Below, piece after piece: positions 51,880 through 61,193 of a stretch of DNA of 64,000 bases. The notes beneath the pieces were generated by a model. The model was not told the origin of the DNA, made no database searches, and saw nothing but the letters and a program-made list of their open reading frames with translations. Origin of the DNA: Pseudomonadota bacterium (GTDB lineage: Bacteria > Pseudomonadota > Alphaproteobacteria > Rickettsiales > SXRF01); NCBI GenBank assembly GCA_963205195.1, contig CAUJHR010000007.1:1-64000 (forward strand). Direction: 5' to 3'. Both the position numbers and the translations under genes were made by a program. Numbering within the stretch: the first letter of the stretch is position 1; each line of letters opens with the position of its first letter.

Positions 51880-51977
51880 GTCATCCCGGCGCAGGCCGGG
51901 ATCCATATTATTAGGTAGGCATGGATGCCAGCCTGCGCTGGCATGACAAGAAAGAGATCCCGCCTGCGCGGGATGAC
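51880..51977. repeat. REP-like palindromic elements (one complete, one half)
   Basis: GTCATCCCGGCGCAGGCCGG...GATGCCAGCCTGCGCTGGCATGAC, then GATCCCGCCTGCGCGGGATGAC. They fill the remaining space between the thiolase hairpin and the fumC stop. Confidence 0.82.
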
Positions 51978-51981
51978 GAGC

Positions 51982-53406
51982 CTAACTTGGCGCCAGCATG
52001 GTTTCTGGTTTTACCCATTGGTCGAACTGTTCGGAGGTGAGTAGTCCCAGCGCGATACCGGCTTCTTTGAGTGACGTGCCTTCCTTATGCGCTTTTTTGG
52101 CGATCTTGGCGGCGTTATCATAACCGATATGCGGATTCAGTGAAGTCACCAGCATCAGCGATTCGTTCATTAGTTTGGTGATGCGTTCTTTGTTGGCTTC
52201 GATGCCCACCACGCAATTATCAGTAAAACTCACTGCGCTGTCGGCCAGCAGGCGGATGGATTGTAGCACGTTATAGATTATCACCGGCTTGAATACATTC
52301 AGTTCGAAATGTCCGTTTGAGCCGCCAATTGTAACTGCCATGTGGTTGCCCATCACCTGCGCGCAAACCATGGTCATGGCCTCGCTCTGGGTTGGGTTTA
52401 CTTTGCCAGGCATTATGGAGCTGCCCGGCTCGTTCTCTGGCAGCGACAATTCACCAAAGCCGCAGCGCGGACCGGAACCAAGCAGGCGGATATCGTTGGC
52501 TATTTTCATGAAGGAAACTGCACAGGTGTTGAGTGCGCCGGAAACATCCACTAATGCGTCATGCGTGGCGAGGGCAGCGAATTTATTGCGGGCGGTTATG
52601 AATGGTAGTTTTGTTACGCGTGCAACTTCTGCTGCGAAAGCTTCGGCGAAGCCTTTTTTAGCATTAAGCCCGGTGCCGACTGCGGTGCCGCCCTGAGCCA
52701 GCTCGAACAATTCACAGAGCACACCTTTTTCGCCAAGGCGCATAATGTTATCATCTATCATCTGCACATAGCCGGAAAATTCCTGACCAAGGGTGAGCGG
52801 GGTTGCATCCTGCAAATGGGTGCGGCCAATTTTTATTATTGATTGGAATTCCTGCGCCTTGTCATTCAGCGCATTGCGAAGCTGCTGCAGGGCAGGGAGC
52901 AGGGAGTGCTTTATCTCCATTGCAGCGGCTATGTGCATTGCGGTTGGAAAAGAATCATTGGAAGATTGGCCCATATTTACATGGTCGTTGGGATGCACGG
53001 GTTTTTTGCTGCCCATCGTGCCACCCATCATTTCGATTGCGCGGTTAGAGATAACCTCGTTGGCGTTCATGTTGGTCTGGGTGCCGGAACCGGTCTGCCA
53101 TACTACCAGCGGAAAATGGTCGTCCAGCTTGCCTTCCATAACTTCGGTGGCGGCTTTTACGATGTTATCGCCCAGAGTTTTATCGAGTACGCCAAGGTTC
53201 ATATTCACAACTGCCGCCGAGCGTTTCAAAGTGCCGAGCGCATGGATGAGGGGCTTTGGCATGGTTTCGCCGCCGATCTTGAAATTCTGGAGGCTGCGCT
53301 GGGTCTGCGCGCCCCAATATTTATCGGAAGCTACGTCAATATTGCCAAATGAATCGGATTCCTGGCGAGTTACTAGTTGCTGGTTACTAGTTGCTAGTGT
53401 TTGCAT
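51982..53406 (-). CDS. fumC: Class II fumarate hydratase with a repeat-derived N-terminus
   Basis: 474 residues. [38 protein letters not shown], the loop signature [18 protein letters not shown] and [18 protein letters not shown] are canonical. It interconverts fumarate and malate. The first 13 residues ([13 protein letters not shown]) are encoded by one arm of the inverted repeat 53379-53472, so the repeat supplied codons just before the conserved core, and the start codon and GGAG site lie in its loop. Confidence 0.95.
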   Translation of the reverse strand: MQTLATSNQQLVTRQESDSFGNIDVASDKYWGAQTQRSLQNFKIGGETMPKPLIHALGTLKRSAAVVNMNLGVLDKTLGDNIVKAATEVMEGKLDDHFPLVVWQTGSGTQTNMNANEVISNRAIEMMGGTMGSKKPVHPNDHVNMGQSSNDSFPTAMHIAAAMEIKHSLLPALQQLRNALNDKAQEFQSIIKIGRTHLQDATPLTLGQEFSGYVQMIDDNIMRLGEKGVLCELFELAQGGTAVGTGLNAKKGFAEAFAAEVARVTKLPFITARNKFAALATHDALVDVSGALNTCAVSFMKIANDIRLLGSGPRCGFGELSLPENEPGSSIMPGKVNPTQSEAMTMVCAQVMGNHMAVTIGGSNGHFELNVFKPVIIYNVLQSIRLLADSAVSFTDNCVVGIEANKERITKLMNESLMLVTSLNPHIGYDNAAKIAKKAHKEGTSLKEAGIALGLLTSEQFDQWVKPETMLAPS

Positions 53407-53472
53407 AATTACTCCGTTGCTGATTAGGGTCGCCCCTTTTTAAACCAGCAACCAGTAACTAGCAACTAGTAA
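53379..53472. repeat. Inverted repeat (ACTAGCAACTAGTAACC family) spanning the fumC start
   Basis: The left arm AGTTACTAGTTGCTGGTTAC... (53379-53400) is the reverse complement, with few mismatches, of the right arm ...GTAACTAGCAACTAGTAACT (53442-53472). The loop carries the fumC start and its Shine-Dalgarno. A related element lies at 37325-37405. Confidence 0.78.
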
Positions 53473-53476
53473 CTAT

Positions 53477-54139
53477 TTAAATTCCGGCGAGAAGCCTGTC
53501 GATCTCATCTTGCGAAGTGCCCTGGCCAGTAAGTTGCGGCCCGTTGAGCAGGTCTTTATCGTCTTTTGGAAGAACGATATTTTTTGGATCACTAACAACT
53601 ACCTGCGGGGCTGGGTCCTGGCCTTCTGCGCCAAAAAGATTGTTGAGTTTGCCAACGCGGTCCTCGATATTGCCAAGCAACATGATAACCTTGCGGATAC
53701 GCTGCCCGGTTATGTCCTGGAAAGTACAGGAGTCATATATAATAGTGGTGGCAGCCATGATCTTTTTCTCTTTATCGCCGCCTATCCCGCCTGCTGCGCT
53801 TTGCACTGCATCGGCTGCGTCCATGATCTTGTTAGTGGCTTCCTCGGTGGCTTTTACCACTTCTTCAAGGTGCAAGGAGGCGTCATTTATCGCATCTTCG
53901 GCTTTGGCGTTGGTCTGTATGGCAAAAATTTCGTTTTTGGCATCGACAATATATTTGGCGAGCTTGGCAATTTCCTGATGTACAAAATTATCGGCAACAC
54001 TATTGCTTGGATTAAGCGAAGACGCCATTTTCATGAAAATACCGCCGACATCTTCCAATGTGATGTCACCTTTTTTCTCGCGGGTCTTTATCATGCTGGT
54101 TAGCAATGTGCGCCCAAGTGTTGACTGCATGTCATTCAT
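53477..54139 (-). CDS. cheZ: CheZ-family protein phosphatase
   Basis: 220 residues, largely helical. The alphaproteobacterial CheZ pattern is visible: helical hairpin AKYIVDAKNEIFAIQTNAKAEDAINDASLHLEEVVKATEEATNKIMDAADAVQ, the active-site region IIYDSCTFQDITGQRIRKVIMLLGNIEDRV (Asp/Gln in FQDITGQR) and the C-terminal CheY-binding peptide QDEIDRLLAGI. It dephosphorylates CheY-P. cheY lies 27 bases upstream on the same strand. Confidence 0.9.
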   Translation of the reverse strand: MNDMQSTLGRTLLTSMIKTREKKGDITLEDVGGIFMKMASSLNPSNSVADNFVHQEIAKLAKYIVDAKNEIFAIQTNAKAEDAINDASLHLEEVVKATEEATNKIMDAADAVQSAAGGIGGDKEKKIMAATTIIYDSCTFQDITGQRIRKVIMLLGNIEDRVGKLNNLFGAEGQDPAPQVVVSDPKNIVLPKDDKDLLNGPQLTGQGTSQDEIDRLLAGI

Positions 54140-54166
54140 ATTTACTCACTCCTGTTGTATATTTTT

Positions 54167-54553
54167 TTAGAATTCGCCGATTACGCTGGTCATTTTTGTT
54201 TTAAGTGTTTCCGCGTTGAACGGCTTTACTATATAGTTGCTAACACCTGCCTGTTTTGCGGCGATAACGTTTTCCGGTTTGCTTTCCGCCGTTACCATGA
54301 TGAAAGGCGTGTTTTTAAGTGCAGGGTTGCCGCGCACTAATTTGAGCAACTCCATTCCGGTCATAGGTTCCATGTTCCAGTCGGATATAACCAAACCTGC
54401 AGGTTTTTCCTGTAGCTTTTTGAAAGCTTCGCCGCCGTCGGCTGCTTCGTCGACATTGTCGAAGCCCAACTGCTTAAGCAGGTTTTTGATGATACGTCGC
54501 ATGGTGCTGTAATCATCTACCACAAGGATGTGCATTGCTTTATCTACTGACAT
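54167..54553 (-). CDS. cheY: CheY chemotaxis response regulator
   Basis: 128 residues, single receiver domain. ILVVDDYSTMRRIIKNLLKQLGF (acidic pair), phospho-acceptor Asp in LVISDWNMEPMTGMELL, Thr/Ser switch in PFIMVTAESK and KPF near the end. CheY-P binds the flagellar motor switch. It is co-transcribed with cheZ; no CheA or receptors are in the window. Confidence 0.93.
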   Translation of the reverse strand: MSVDKAMHILVVDDYSTMRRIIKNLLKQLGFDNVDEAADGGEAFKKLQEKPAGLVISDWNMEPMTGMELLKLVRGNPALKNTPFIMVTAESKPENVIAAKQAGVSNYIVKPFNAETLKTKMTSVIGEF

Positions 54554-54726
54554 AGTTTGACCTAATAATAAGATTTAATAAAATAACGAAACTTAATCAT
54601 ACTTTAGCCCAGATGTTTTAATGGAAGGTTAAAGCCAAAAATAATTCTGGTTTTTTTTAAGTGGGGCGCAAAAGCGCAGAAAATCTGGCCGTTTCCGGGA
54701 TATTTAGAGTAAATTAACCAATTATA

Positions 54727-55422
54727 ATGTATAATAAAGCACTATATATTATTGATATGTGTGAATTTGCTACATATCCAAAGCCAGAATTTATGAAAGC
54801 AATATTTGACTTAAGCAGTTTCTACCGCAAAATCGTACACAACCTTACACGTTTTGTTTATCGCCCGCATTATATAGGGCTTGAAAATATACCGAGGACA
54901 GGCGGGGCTATATTAATCAGCAACCATGTTTCATATATGGATGGGCCGCTTATCGATGCCGGGGTTTTTGCCCAGTGCGGACGCCCGGTGCGCTATGTCA
55001 TCGACGCTGATATTTACCAGGTGCCGGGAGTTCATGACCTGATGAAACGCGCACGCGCTATCCCAATTACCTCGAACCGTAAAAGCGTGGAGGCAGCATT
55101 TGATGCTATATCGGAAGGCCTCAGGGCAGGGGATCTGATCTGTATTTTCCCGGAAGGTTTTTTAACATTCACCGGCGGGCTGGGAAGGTTCCGCCCTGGT
55201 ATTGAATGGATAATCCGCCGTGACCCGGTGCCGGTGGTGCCGCTTTCTCTATCGGGCCTGTGGGGAAGTGTGTTCTCACGGAAATATATGCGCTCGTGGC
55301 GGCGCTTCATCCCGCGCAATCCCTGCCAGAAGGTGATAGTAAAATGCGGCCCTGCAATAGAGCCGCATTTAGTTGATGTGAATAACCTACAGGAAATAGT
55401 GCTGCGGCTTAAATATTCGTAG
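54727..55422 (+). CDS. PlsC-type 1-acylglycerol-3-phosphate acyltransferase
   Basis: 231 residues from the first ATG; the ATG at 54793 is an alternative start since neither has a clear Shine-Dalgarno. Acyltransferase motif I ISNHVSYMDGP (HxxxxD), motif III FPEGFLTFTGGLGRFRPGIEW and VPVVPLSLSGLWGS are visible. Such enzymes are also found as domains of 2-acyl-GPE acyltransferases. It acylates lysophosphatidate or a related glycerolipid at the inner membrane. Confidence 0.88.
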   Translation: MYNKALYIIDMCEFATYPKPEFMKAIFDLSSFYRKIVHNLTRFVYRPHYIGLENIPRTGGAILISNHVSYMDGPLIDAGVFAQCGRPVRYVIDADIYQVPGVHDLMKRARAIPITSNRKSVEAAFDAISEGLRAGDLICIFPEGFLTFTGGLGRFRPGIEWIIRRDPVPVVPLSLSGLWGSVFSRKYMRSWRRFIPRNPCQKVIVKCGPAIEPHLVDVNNLQEIVLRLKYS

Positions 55423-55427
55423 GAATA

Positions 55428-56738
55428 TTATTGGCGGCCCGCACCTACAGCCTTATCATTATCCTTTGGAGGCGGCGGCAGGGTTGTAGCATCTGTAGTT
55501 GTAGACGAACCTTTTTCCAGCGCCTTTGCCAATTCCACAGTTTTCCTATAATTTGCTACGCCCTGTTCGTAGGCTGCAATTTTAATAGGGACTACAGCTG
55601 CGGCATCATTTGCTGCTTTATAGGTCTGGTTTAATATAGGGTCCAGCTCTTTGCGGTCTTGCAGTTTTACAGTATAATCCCTTGTTTCTATCAAGGATTC
55701 TATAGCTTTTCTGTATTCCGCGCCTTCAGATTTTTTATTATTTGGCAGCCCTTTTCCTTCTTTTTCAAGGCGGTCAATAATAGTATTTGCCACTAAAGTC
55801 GCTTCTGGGAACCTTCCTTCTTCAATCAGGTTGGCAATCACGTTATGTGTGTTTTTTGAAGTTTTGCTTGCGTTTTGATTAAATAATTTAGCATGCACAC
55901 TAGTAATATCATTTACGTCACCTGTGGTTTTTAATTCAGGTATACGAATTGGGTCAGCAGGCAGTAAAGCAGCAGGTTTTTTGAGCGGGTCGGTGCTTAA
56001 GCCAATTGAATTTTCAAGTAATTCGATTTTCTGAACGGGAGAAGCGCTTTCCCATGTGCCTTTGAATTTTTCTGCACCATATCCTTCAAACCTGCCGAGG
56101 GATGGGAGATTCAAAGGGATTGCACGCGCTTGCGGTGCGCCTGGAATCAATTCATTGCCTTTAGTTACTACTGAATGGTTCCATTCTTCAACAGCTTTTA
56201 AATACTGCATAGCTTCTGCACGGTTTTTATTTAATTCCTTGTTGCCAGTTATCCTTTCCTGGTCTGAAGTCATAGCGCTATCAAGCTGCCTGCGGCGCCC
56301 ATTAATGTCTTCTATATTTATATCGCGGCTCTTGGTTATAGGGGAATTGCTTAAGGCAGGGTTTGCAAGCAATACATCAGCTTCGCCGATCTTTTCCGAT
56401 TTGGTGGCCGAAACGCTGGTTATTAAAGGTTTTTCATCTTTTGGGGAAGGGTTTATGAAATCCTTTACGGGATCAACTATTTTATTCATCCAGCTTTTGA
56501 TTGTGGTAGCAAGGCCCTTGCCTTCGCCGCCGGTATATTTATCCACGAAATTGGTTGCGGTTTCGCTCATGGTGAAAACAGTGCCAAGCGTTACAACGGC
56601 AAGCGCGGCAAAGAAAGCCATCTTCAGCCCAGACCATATCATGCTTCCTACATTGCTTAGGAACGACGCTTTCTGCGGCTGTTCATAATATTCATCTTCG
56701 TTGCTACCAAATCCTAAAAAGGCCATTCTACTCTCCAA
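55428..56738 (-). CDS. Membrane-anchored unknown protein A, paralogous to its upstream neighbour
   Basis: 436 residues. The N-terminus YYEQPQKASFLSNVGSMIW precedes one membrane segment (about 37-58) and then TATNFVDKYTGGEGKG...IKSWMNKIVDPV. The upstream 667-residue protein has the same arrangement (YQQPHEKSIWRKIGD, membrane segment, VSNKLDKWTEDKDGKGGWGSWL), so the two share a common leader. The remaining 340 residues are charged and helical with NRAEAMQYLKAVEEW and repeated Glu/Lys; no known domain was recognised. The C-terminal tail is Thr/Pro-rich. Confidence 0.6.
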   Translation of the reverse strand: MESRMAFLGFGSNEDEYYEQPQKASFLSNVGSMIWSGLKMAFFAALAVVTLGTVFTMSETATNFVDKYTGGEGKGLATTIKSWMNKIVDPVKDFINPSPKDEKPLITSVSATKSEKIGEADVLLANPALSNSPITKSRDINIEDINGRRRQLDSAMTSDQERITGNKELNKNRAEAMQYLKAVEEWNHSVVTKGNELIPGAPQARAIPLNLPSLGRFEGYGAEKFKGTWESASPVQKIELLENSIGLSTDPLKKPAALLPADPIRIPELKTTGDVNDITSVHAKLFNQNASKTSKNTHNVIANLIEEGRFPEATLVANTIIDRLEKEGKGLPNNKKSEGAEYRKAIESLIETRDYTVKLQDRKELDPILNQTYKAANDAAAVVPIKIAAYEQGVANYRKTVELAKALEKGSSTTTDATTLPPPPKDNDKAVGAGRQ

Positions 56739-56864
56739 ACACTTTGGTTATATTATTACACACTACATATAATGCCATAAATTACGGTATTTTGTGTGAA
56801 GATTTTGTTACTATGTATGTGACAATTCCTGTTGTTTTATAAGTTTTTGAATAATATAAATTTG

Positions 56865-58868
56865 TTATTGTTTTTGCGTGTCTCTAGGCGGCAGGCTTTC
56901 CCTTGGGGTTTGTGGGGGCATTTCCCAATTATGCTTGGCAACATGCTCTACAAGCCCAAGAGGGTCTATTTTGTCTAATCCTTTTACGGCGGCTTTCTGG
57001 CGCCATGCTTCAACCGCCGCCTGCCTCGCATTCAGCATGGCTTCCTGCTCCTGTGCCTTAGTATGGTCAAGGTCGGTTTTGCTTAGTTCCATTATTTTGG
57101 CATTGATATTATCCTGCCTGCTGTCTTCGGACAGTTTCTTCTGCTTTTCCTCGGCGCTTAATGGCTTGACAAATTTAGGGCCAATAGTTGAATCCAGCAC
57201 TGAATCCAGCCCGGTTAATTCCAGGCCTTTTTCTATGCTGTTTGATATAAAGCCTTTGCTGGTAGCGTTAGGATCGCCGGTGGCAATAGTGGTGCCAACA
57301 TATATCAGGTCCTTTACTGTTGCCCCGCCAACCAATGCATAAGGATTTGCCCCCCTAATTATACCGGCCATTTCCGAGCCTGTGCCTATCGCCTGTGCAG
57401 TGGATATTGCTTTCTGGTCAAGATTACCTTCTAAATCCCTATGGTTAGACCCTTCGTGAAGCCTTGCCCCATCTTCAATAATTACTCCGGCGGCACCAAG
57501 CGGGCCAGCTACTTTAGCAGGGGAGAGGTAACTGCCTATGGTAGTTAATAGCCTTCCGCCACCTGCACGGATAGAATTTAATGTTTCGCTAAGCGATGCG
57601 CTTGCTTTCCCAGCCTCTGACAGGCTGGTTGCATTACCGAATTCCACAAGACCGGTTTTCCCAACTTTAATAGTTAAATCTTGCGGGGCGGGAGCGGGTG
57701 CTGCTGGCGGTTTTTGCACGGTATTAGTAGGTGTGATGTCGCCAAATTCAGTAGATTTTTCTACGTTAATAGCAGGTTTTTGGACTGCTGCAGAGGGTTG
57801 AGTGTTTGCAGCATTGGGATTAGTTGCTGTGATTTTTCCAGCTTCTCCAGCATCTACACCTGTATCAATAACATGTGAACCGGTTTTGCCCGGATGTGTC
57901 GCAGCGGGAGCCTGAGATGTTTGCTGTTTTGCAGTAGTGGGTTCAATAGTGCCGAATTCGGTTTCTCCTGTTACGCTGGCACCAGCGCCGCCGCCGAATA
58001 ATTTGCCCATATAGGCGCGCAGACGGCTGTTGTTAGAAGGCTTTCCGGTGGAGATCACTTTATTGCCATCCTCGATAACGCCAGTCAGGTTTGTAACCGA
58101 CTCGTTAGCCGCTTCGAGAGTTTTCGCAGCTTTCGTATATACTTTGTTAGCAGTTTTGTCGCCGCGCTGGAACCATTTTTTGTTCTTATTCTTCTCGTCT
58201 TCTGCTAATTTCAGTATTTTCGCTTTATCGGCTGCTAATTGCGCTTCCTGCTGGGCAAGCTTGGCTTTTTCCAGATCTTTCGTGGCCTGCTCCACTGCCT
58301 TTTCGACTTTTACCTGATCGGCGGGAACGCTGTGGATATTACCTGCTTCATCTACATGTACGCGTGGATTTAGCCTGTTGTAAGCTTTTTTCCCGCCATA
58401 GAGCAGCAATGCGGCTGCTCCAGCGTCGCTGATGCCTAAGCCTTCTTTCTGCTTATCTGCTGACGGCTGGTCGTTGGCAGGCGGGTTATTAGAAGGTGAA
58501 TTATTAGCAGGAGGGGTGGCTCCCTGGTTTTCGGCAGGTGTATTGGAGCTGAAGAGGTTTTTTCCTTTATTGTATAGTTCTTTGCCTTTATTAATGGCTT
58601 TGTCTTTCATCTGAGATAGTTTCTCGGTTACTGAAGTATCCGGCTCTACGGATACGCCTGCTTTCTGGCGAAGCCAGCTGCCCCAGCCGCCTTTTCCGTC
58701 TTTATCCTCGGTCCATTTATCGAGCTTGTTGCTTACAGTATCACTGAAGACGGCAGTAAAGCTTACAACAGCAAGGATTGCCGCAACAGCAATTAAAGCA
58801 TTCAGGGCAAAGTCGCCAATCTTTCTCCAGATAGATTTTTCATGTGGCTGCTGGTAATCGTCTTCCAT
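56865..58868 (-). CDS. Membrane-anchored unknown protein B with low-complexity and repeat regions
   Basis: 667 residues. Shared leader with protein A, membrane segment at about 20-42, then a Lys/Asn/Pro-rich linker (90-145), a coiled coil (about 185-250, KVEKAVEQATKDLEKAKLAQQEAQ), and EFG-type motifs at about 304 (EFGTIEPTT), 374 (EFGDITPTN) and 409 (EFGNATS). A Gly/Ala-rich hydrophobic stretch (about 440-540) and a charged C-terminus follow. The overall build resembles large secreted effectors or surface proteins more than enzymes, but no family was recognised. Confidence 0.6.
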   Translation of the reverse strand: MEDDYQQPHEKSIWRKIGDFALNALIAVAAILAVVSFTAVFSDTVSNKLDKWTEDKDGKGGWGSWLRQKAGVSVEPDTSVTEKLSQMKDKAINKGKELYNKGKNLFSSNTPAENQGATPPANNSPSNNPPANDQPSADKQKEGLGISDAGAAALLLYGGKKAYNRLNPRVHVDEAGNIHSVPADQVKVEKAVEQATKDLEKAKLAQQEAQLAADKAKILKLAEDEKNKNKKWFQRGDKTANKVYTKAAKTLEAANESVTNLTGVIEDGNKVISTGKPSNNSRLRAYMGKLFGGGAGASVTGETEFGTIEPTTAKQQTSQAPAATHPGKTGSHVIDTGVDAGEAGKITATNPNAANTQPSAAVQKPAINVEKSTEFGDITPTNTVQKPPAAPAPAPQDLTIKVGKTGLVEFGNATSLSEAGKASASLSETLNSIRAGGGRLLTTIGSYLSPAKVAGPLGAAGVIIEDGARLHEGSNHRDLEGNLDQKAISTAQAIGTGSEMAGIIRGANPYALVGGATVKDLIYVGTTIATGDPNATSKGFISNSIEKGLELTGLDSVLDSTIGPKFVKPLSAEEKQKKLSEDSRQDNINAKIMELSKTDLDHTKAQEQEAMLNARQAAVEAWRQKAAVKGLDKIDPLGLVEHVAKHNWEMPPQTPRESLPPRDTQKQ

Positions 58869-58959
58869 CGTATGTCCCGTTATTAACTATGGTTCTGTTC
58901 ATTATGGATTATGCCACAGATGGGCTATTTTTGTGTGAAGATTTTATGACGCTGTATGT

Positions 58960-59046
58960 GACAGATGGCAGATGGGGGATGACGGATGACAAGTTATTGA
59001 TTGCTCAATATTAATTTTTATAGATTCCCGCCTTCGCGGGAATGAC
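58960..59046. repeat. GATGAC repeat followed by a REP-like half element
   Basis: GATGGCAGATGGGGGATGACGGATGAC (58963-58990) belongs to the GATGAC family; GATTCCCGCCTTCGCGGGAATGAC (59023-59046) is a single hairpin of the REP-like family. Both lie between the protein B start and the ffh stop. Confidence 0.7.
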
Positions 59047-59058
59047 AAGAAAATGGTT

Positions 59059-60408
59059 TTACATCCCGAATAATTGCCCCAGGCCGCCACGCATCATGCC
59101 TTTTGCGCCCAGTTTTTTGAGTTTTTTCATCATATCCTGCATTTGCTGCTGTTGTTTCAGTAACTTATTAACGTCCTGAACGGTAAGGCCGCAGCCCTTG
59201 GCGATGCGTACACGGCGGGAGGCATTAATTAGTTTGGGGTGGATACGCTCTTTTTTGGTCATGGAGAGGATTATGGCTTCCTGACGCGCCAGAATTTTGG
59301 GGTCTATCTTGGCATCCGCCATTTTCTCCTTGAGCTGGCCCATACCGGGGAGCATTTTCATCATGCTGCCGATGCCGCCCATCTTGTTCATTTTGCGGAG
59401 CTGGTCGAGCAGGTCGTTGAAATCGAACTGGCCTTCCATCATGCGCGAGGCCATTTTTTCGGCTTCTTCGGTGCTTACGTTTTCTGCGGCTTTTTCCACC
59501 AAGGAAACTATATCGCCCATGTCAAGTATGCGCGAGGCAATGCGGGCGGGATGGAACTCCTCGAATTCATCAAGCTTTTCACCTATACCTATGAATTTTA
59601 TCGGCTGCCCGGTGACTGAACGCATGGACAATGCTGCGCCGCCGCGCCCATCACCATCAACCCGCGTTAATATTATACCGGTTACGCCAACCTGCTCATG
59701 GAATGTTTTGGCGATGTTCACAGCGTCCTGACCAGTCAGGGAATCGGCAACCAGCAAGGTTTCCAGAGGATTGGAAAGTTTCTTTACCGCTTTTAATTCG
59801 TCCATCAATTCAGTGTCGATATGCAGACGCCCGGCGGTATCGAGCAGCAAGACATCATAGCCCTCAAGACGTGCAGTTTTTAAAGCACGTTCGGTTATCT
59901 GTAATGGCTTTTCGCCGGTGACAATGGGAAGCGAATTAATCTGCGCCTGTTTTGCTACCTGCTCAAGCTGCTGCTGCGCCGCCGGGCGATAAATATCCAG
60001 CGAGGCGACAAGGACTTTTTTATTATGCTTATTTTTAAGGCGAAGGGCGAGCTTTCCTGTCGAAGTGGTTTTGCCGGAACCTTGCAGCCCCACCATCATC
60101 ATCACGACTGGGGGAGTGCCCGCAAGGTTTATCGCCTGTGTTTCGCTGCCAAGCAGTTCCGCCAGATGGTCATTTACGAGTTTTATCACCATCTGCGCTG
60201 GCGATACGCTGGCTACTACTTCTGCACCCAGTGCTTTTGCCTTCAATGAAGTTATGAAATCCTTGACCACGGGCAGGGCGACATCGGCCTCAAGGAGTGC
60301 TACTCGTATCTCGCGCATTGCCGAATCAATATCCGCTTCGGAAAGAACGCCGCGCTTACGCAGATTGCTGAAAATACCGGTGAGCTTTGAAGATAGTGAC
60401 TGGAACAT
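59059..60408 (-). CDS. ffh: Signal recognition particle protein Ffh (SRP54)
   Basis: 449 residues. N domain, then GTPase G domain with GLQGSGKTTSTGKLA (about 107-121), DTAGRLHIDTELMDEL, TRVDGDGRGGAALSMR and GIGEKLDEFEEFHP, then the Met-rich M domain (MNKMGGIGSMMKMLPGMGQLKEKM, LLKQQQQMQDMMKKLKKLG). It binds signal sequences and 4.5S RNA for co-translational targeting with FtsY. The gene for the RNA is not seen here. Confidence 0.97.
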   Translation of the reverse strand: MFQSLSSKLTGIFSNLRKRGVLSEADIDSAMREIRVALLEADVALPVVKDFITSLKAKALGAEVVASVSPAQMVIKLVNDHLAELLGSETQAINLAGTPPVVMMMVGLQGSGKTTSTGKLALRLKNKHNKKVLVASLDIYRPAAQQQLEQVAKQAQINSLPIVTGEKPLQITERALKTARLEGYDVLLLDTAGRLHIDTELMDELKAVKKLSNPLETLLVADSLTGQDAVNIAKTFHEQVGVTGIILTRVDGDGRGGAALSMRSVTGQPIKFIGIGEKLDEFEEFHPARIASRILDMGDIVSLVEKAAENVSTEEAEKMASRMMEGQFDFNDLLDQLRKMNKMGGIGSMMKMLPGMGQLKEKMADAKIDPKILARQEAIILSMTKKERIHPKLINASRRVRIAKGCGLTVQDVNKLLKQQQQMQDMMKKLKKLGAKGMMRGGLGQLFGM

Positions 60409-60437
60409 ATTAGAGATCAGGGGTTCGAGGTTAGGGA

Positions 60438-60746
60438 TCAGGGAAGTTTCAAGCGTTCAACGATTTTACCGTTTTGCAAATGTGAGCTGATTATCTCATC
60501 TATATCGGATTTCGTTTTCGCGCTGTACCATATATTATCAGGGTATATTACAATGCAAGGCCCAAGTTCGCAACGATCCAGACAACCGGCATTATTCACG
60601 CGGGTTTTTTCGATACCGAGGGCTTTAATCCGTGTTTTCATATAATCGCGCAGTTCATCGGCGTTCTTCTCGGCGCAGCAGCCACGGGTGTGGCCGCTCT
60701 CGCGGCGGTTGCTGCAGCAAAAAATATGATGCGCGAAGAAACTCAC
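60438..60746 (-). CDS. Thioredoxin-like 2Fe-2S ferredoxin
   Basis: 102 residues. The family's four-Cys pattern is present as HIFCCSN...GCC near the N-terminus (about 9-24) and NNAGCLDRCELGPCIVIYPD later, with the thioredoxin-like alternation between. Such small ferredoxins occur as single proteins and as NuoE-like domains. The stop codon TGA lies within a CCTGATCCC repeat that fills the gap to ffh (60409-60437). Confidence 0.82.
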   Translation of the reverse strand: MSFFAHHIFCCSNRRESGHTRGCCAEKNADELRDYMKTRIKALGIEKTRVNNAGCLDRCELGPCIVIYPDNIWYSAKTKSDIDEIISSHLQNGKIVERLKLP

Positions 60747-60756
60747 TGTTTGTTTC

Positions 60757-61044
60757 CTAATAACCTAAGAGGCTGTGAATCAGCAAATCCTGAAGGAAGG
60801 TTATCAACAGTATAACAATGATGGGCGAAATATCGAACCCGCCAAGGTCGGGCAGAACCCTTTGTATCGGCTTTAAAACAGGCAGGCACAACTTGTCGAG
60901 GAAGAACATGAGGCGGCGCACGAAAGGCTGGTAGGCGTTCACAATTTTAAAGGAGATGAGGGTGCTTAATATAGTCCATGCTACAATGCAGACCAGATAA
61001 AGTTGTAAAATAGCGTTTAGCAGGTTAACAACGGATATTATCAT
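60757..61044 (-). CDS. YggT-family membrane protein
   Basis: 95 residues with two hydrophobic segments (about 2-27 and 65-92) and the family motifs FVRRLMFFLDKLCLPVLKPIQRVLPDLGGFDISPIIVILLI. YggT proteins are inner-membrane proteins linked to osmotic stress or ribosome hibernation-like effects in some bacteria; the exact role here is unknown. The next gene on this strand, the ferredoxin, starts 10 bases further. Confidence 0.9.
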   Translation of the reverse strand: MIISVVNLLNAILQLYLVCIVAWTILSTLISFKIVNAYQPFVRRLMFFLDKLCLPVLKPIQRVLPDLGGFDISPIIVILLITFLQDLLIHSLLGY

Positions 61045-61193
61045 ATTTATCCCTCAAATATAATTTTATAAGTTAGACTTTTACACGAACTATGATTAGT
61101 TACCAGTATTTTATGCAGCAACCAAATGATAATTTCCGGTTTCTATTATGAGCATTATTTTCAGCAATAAAATCGGCGCTTTGCAGGAATAAT

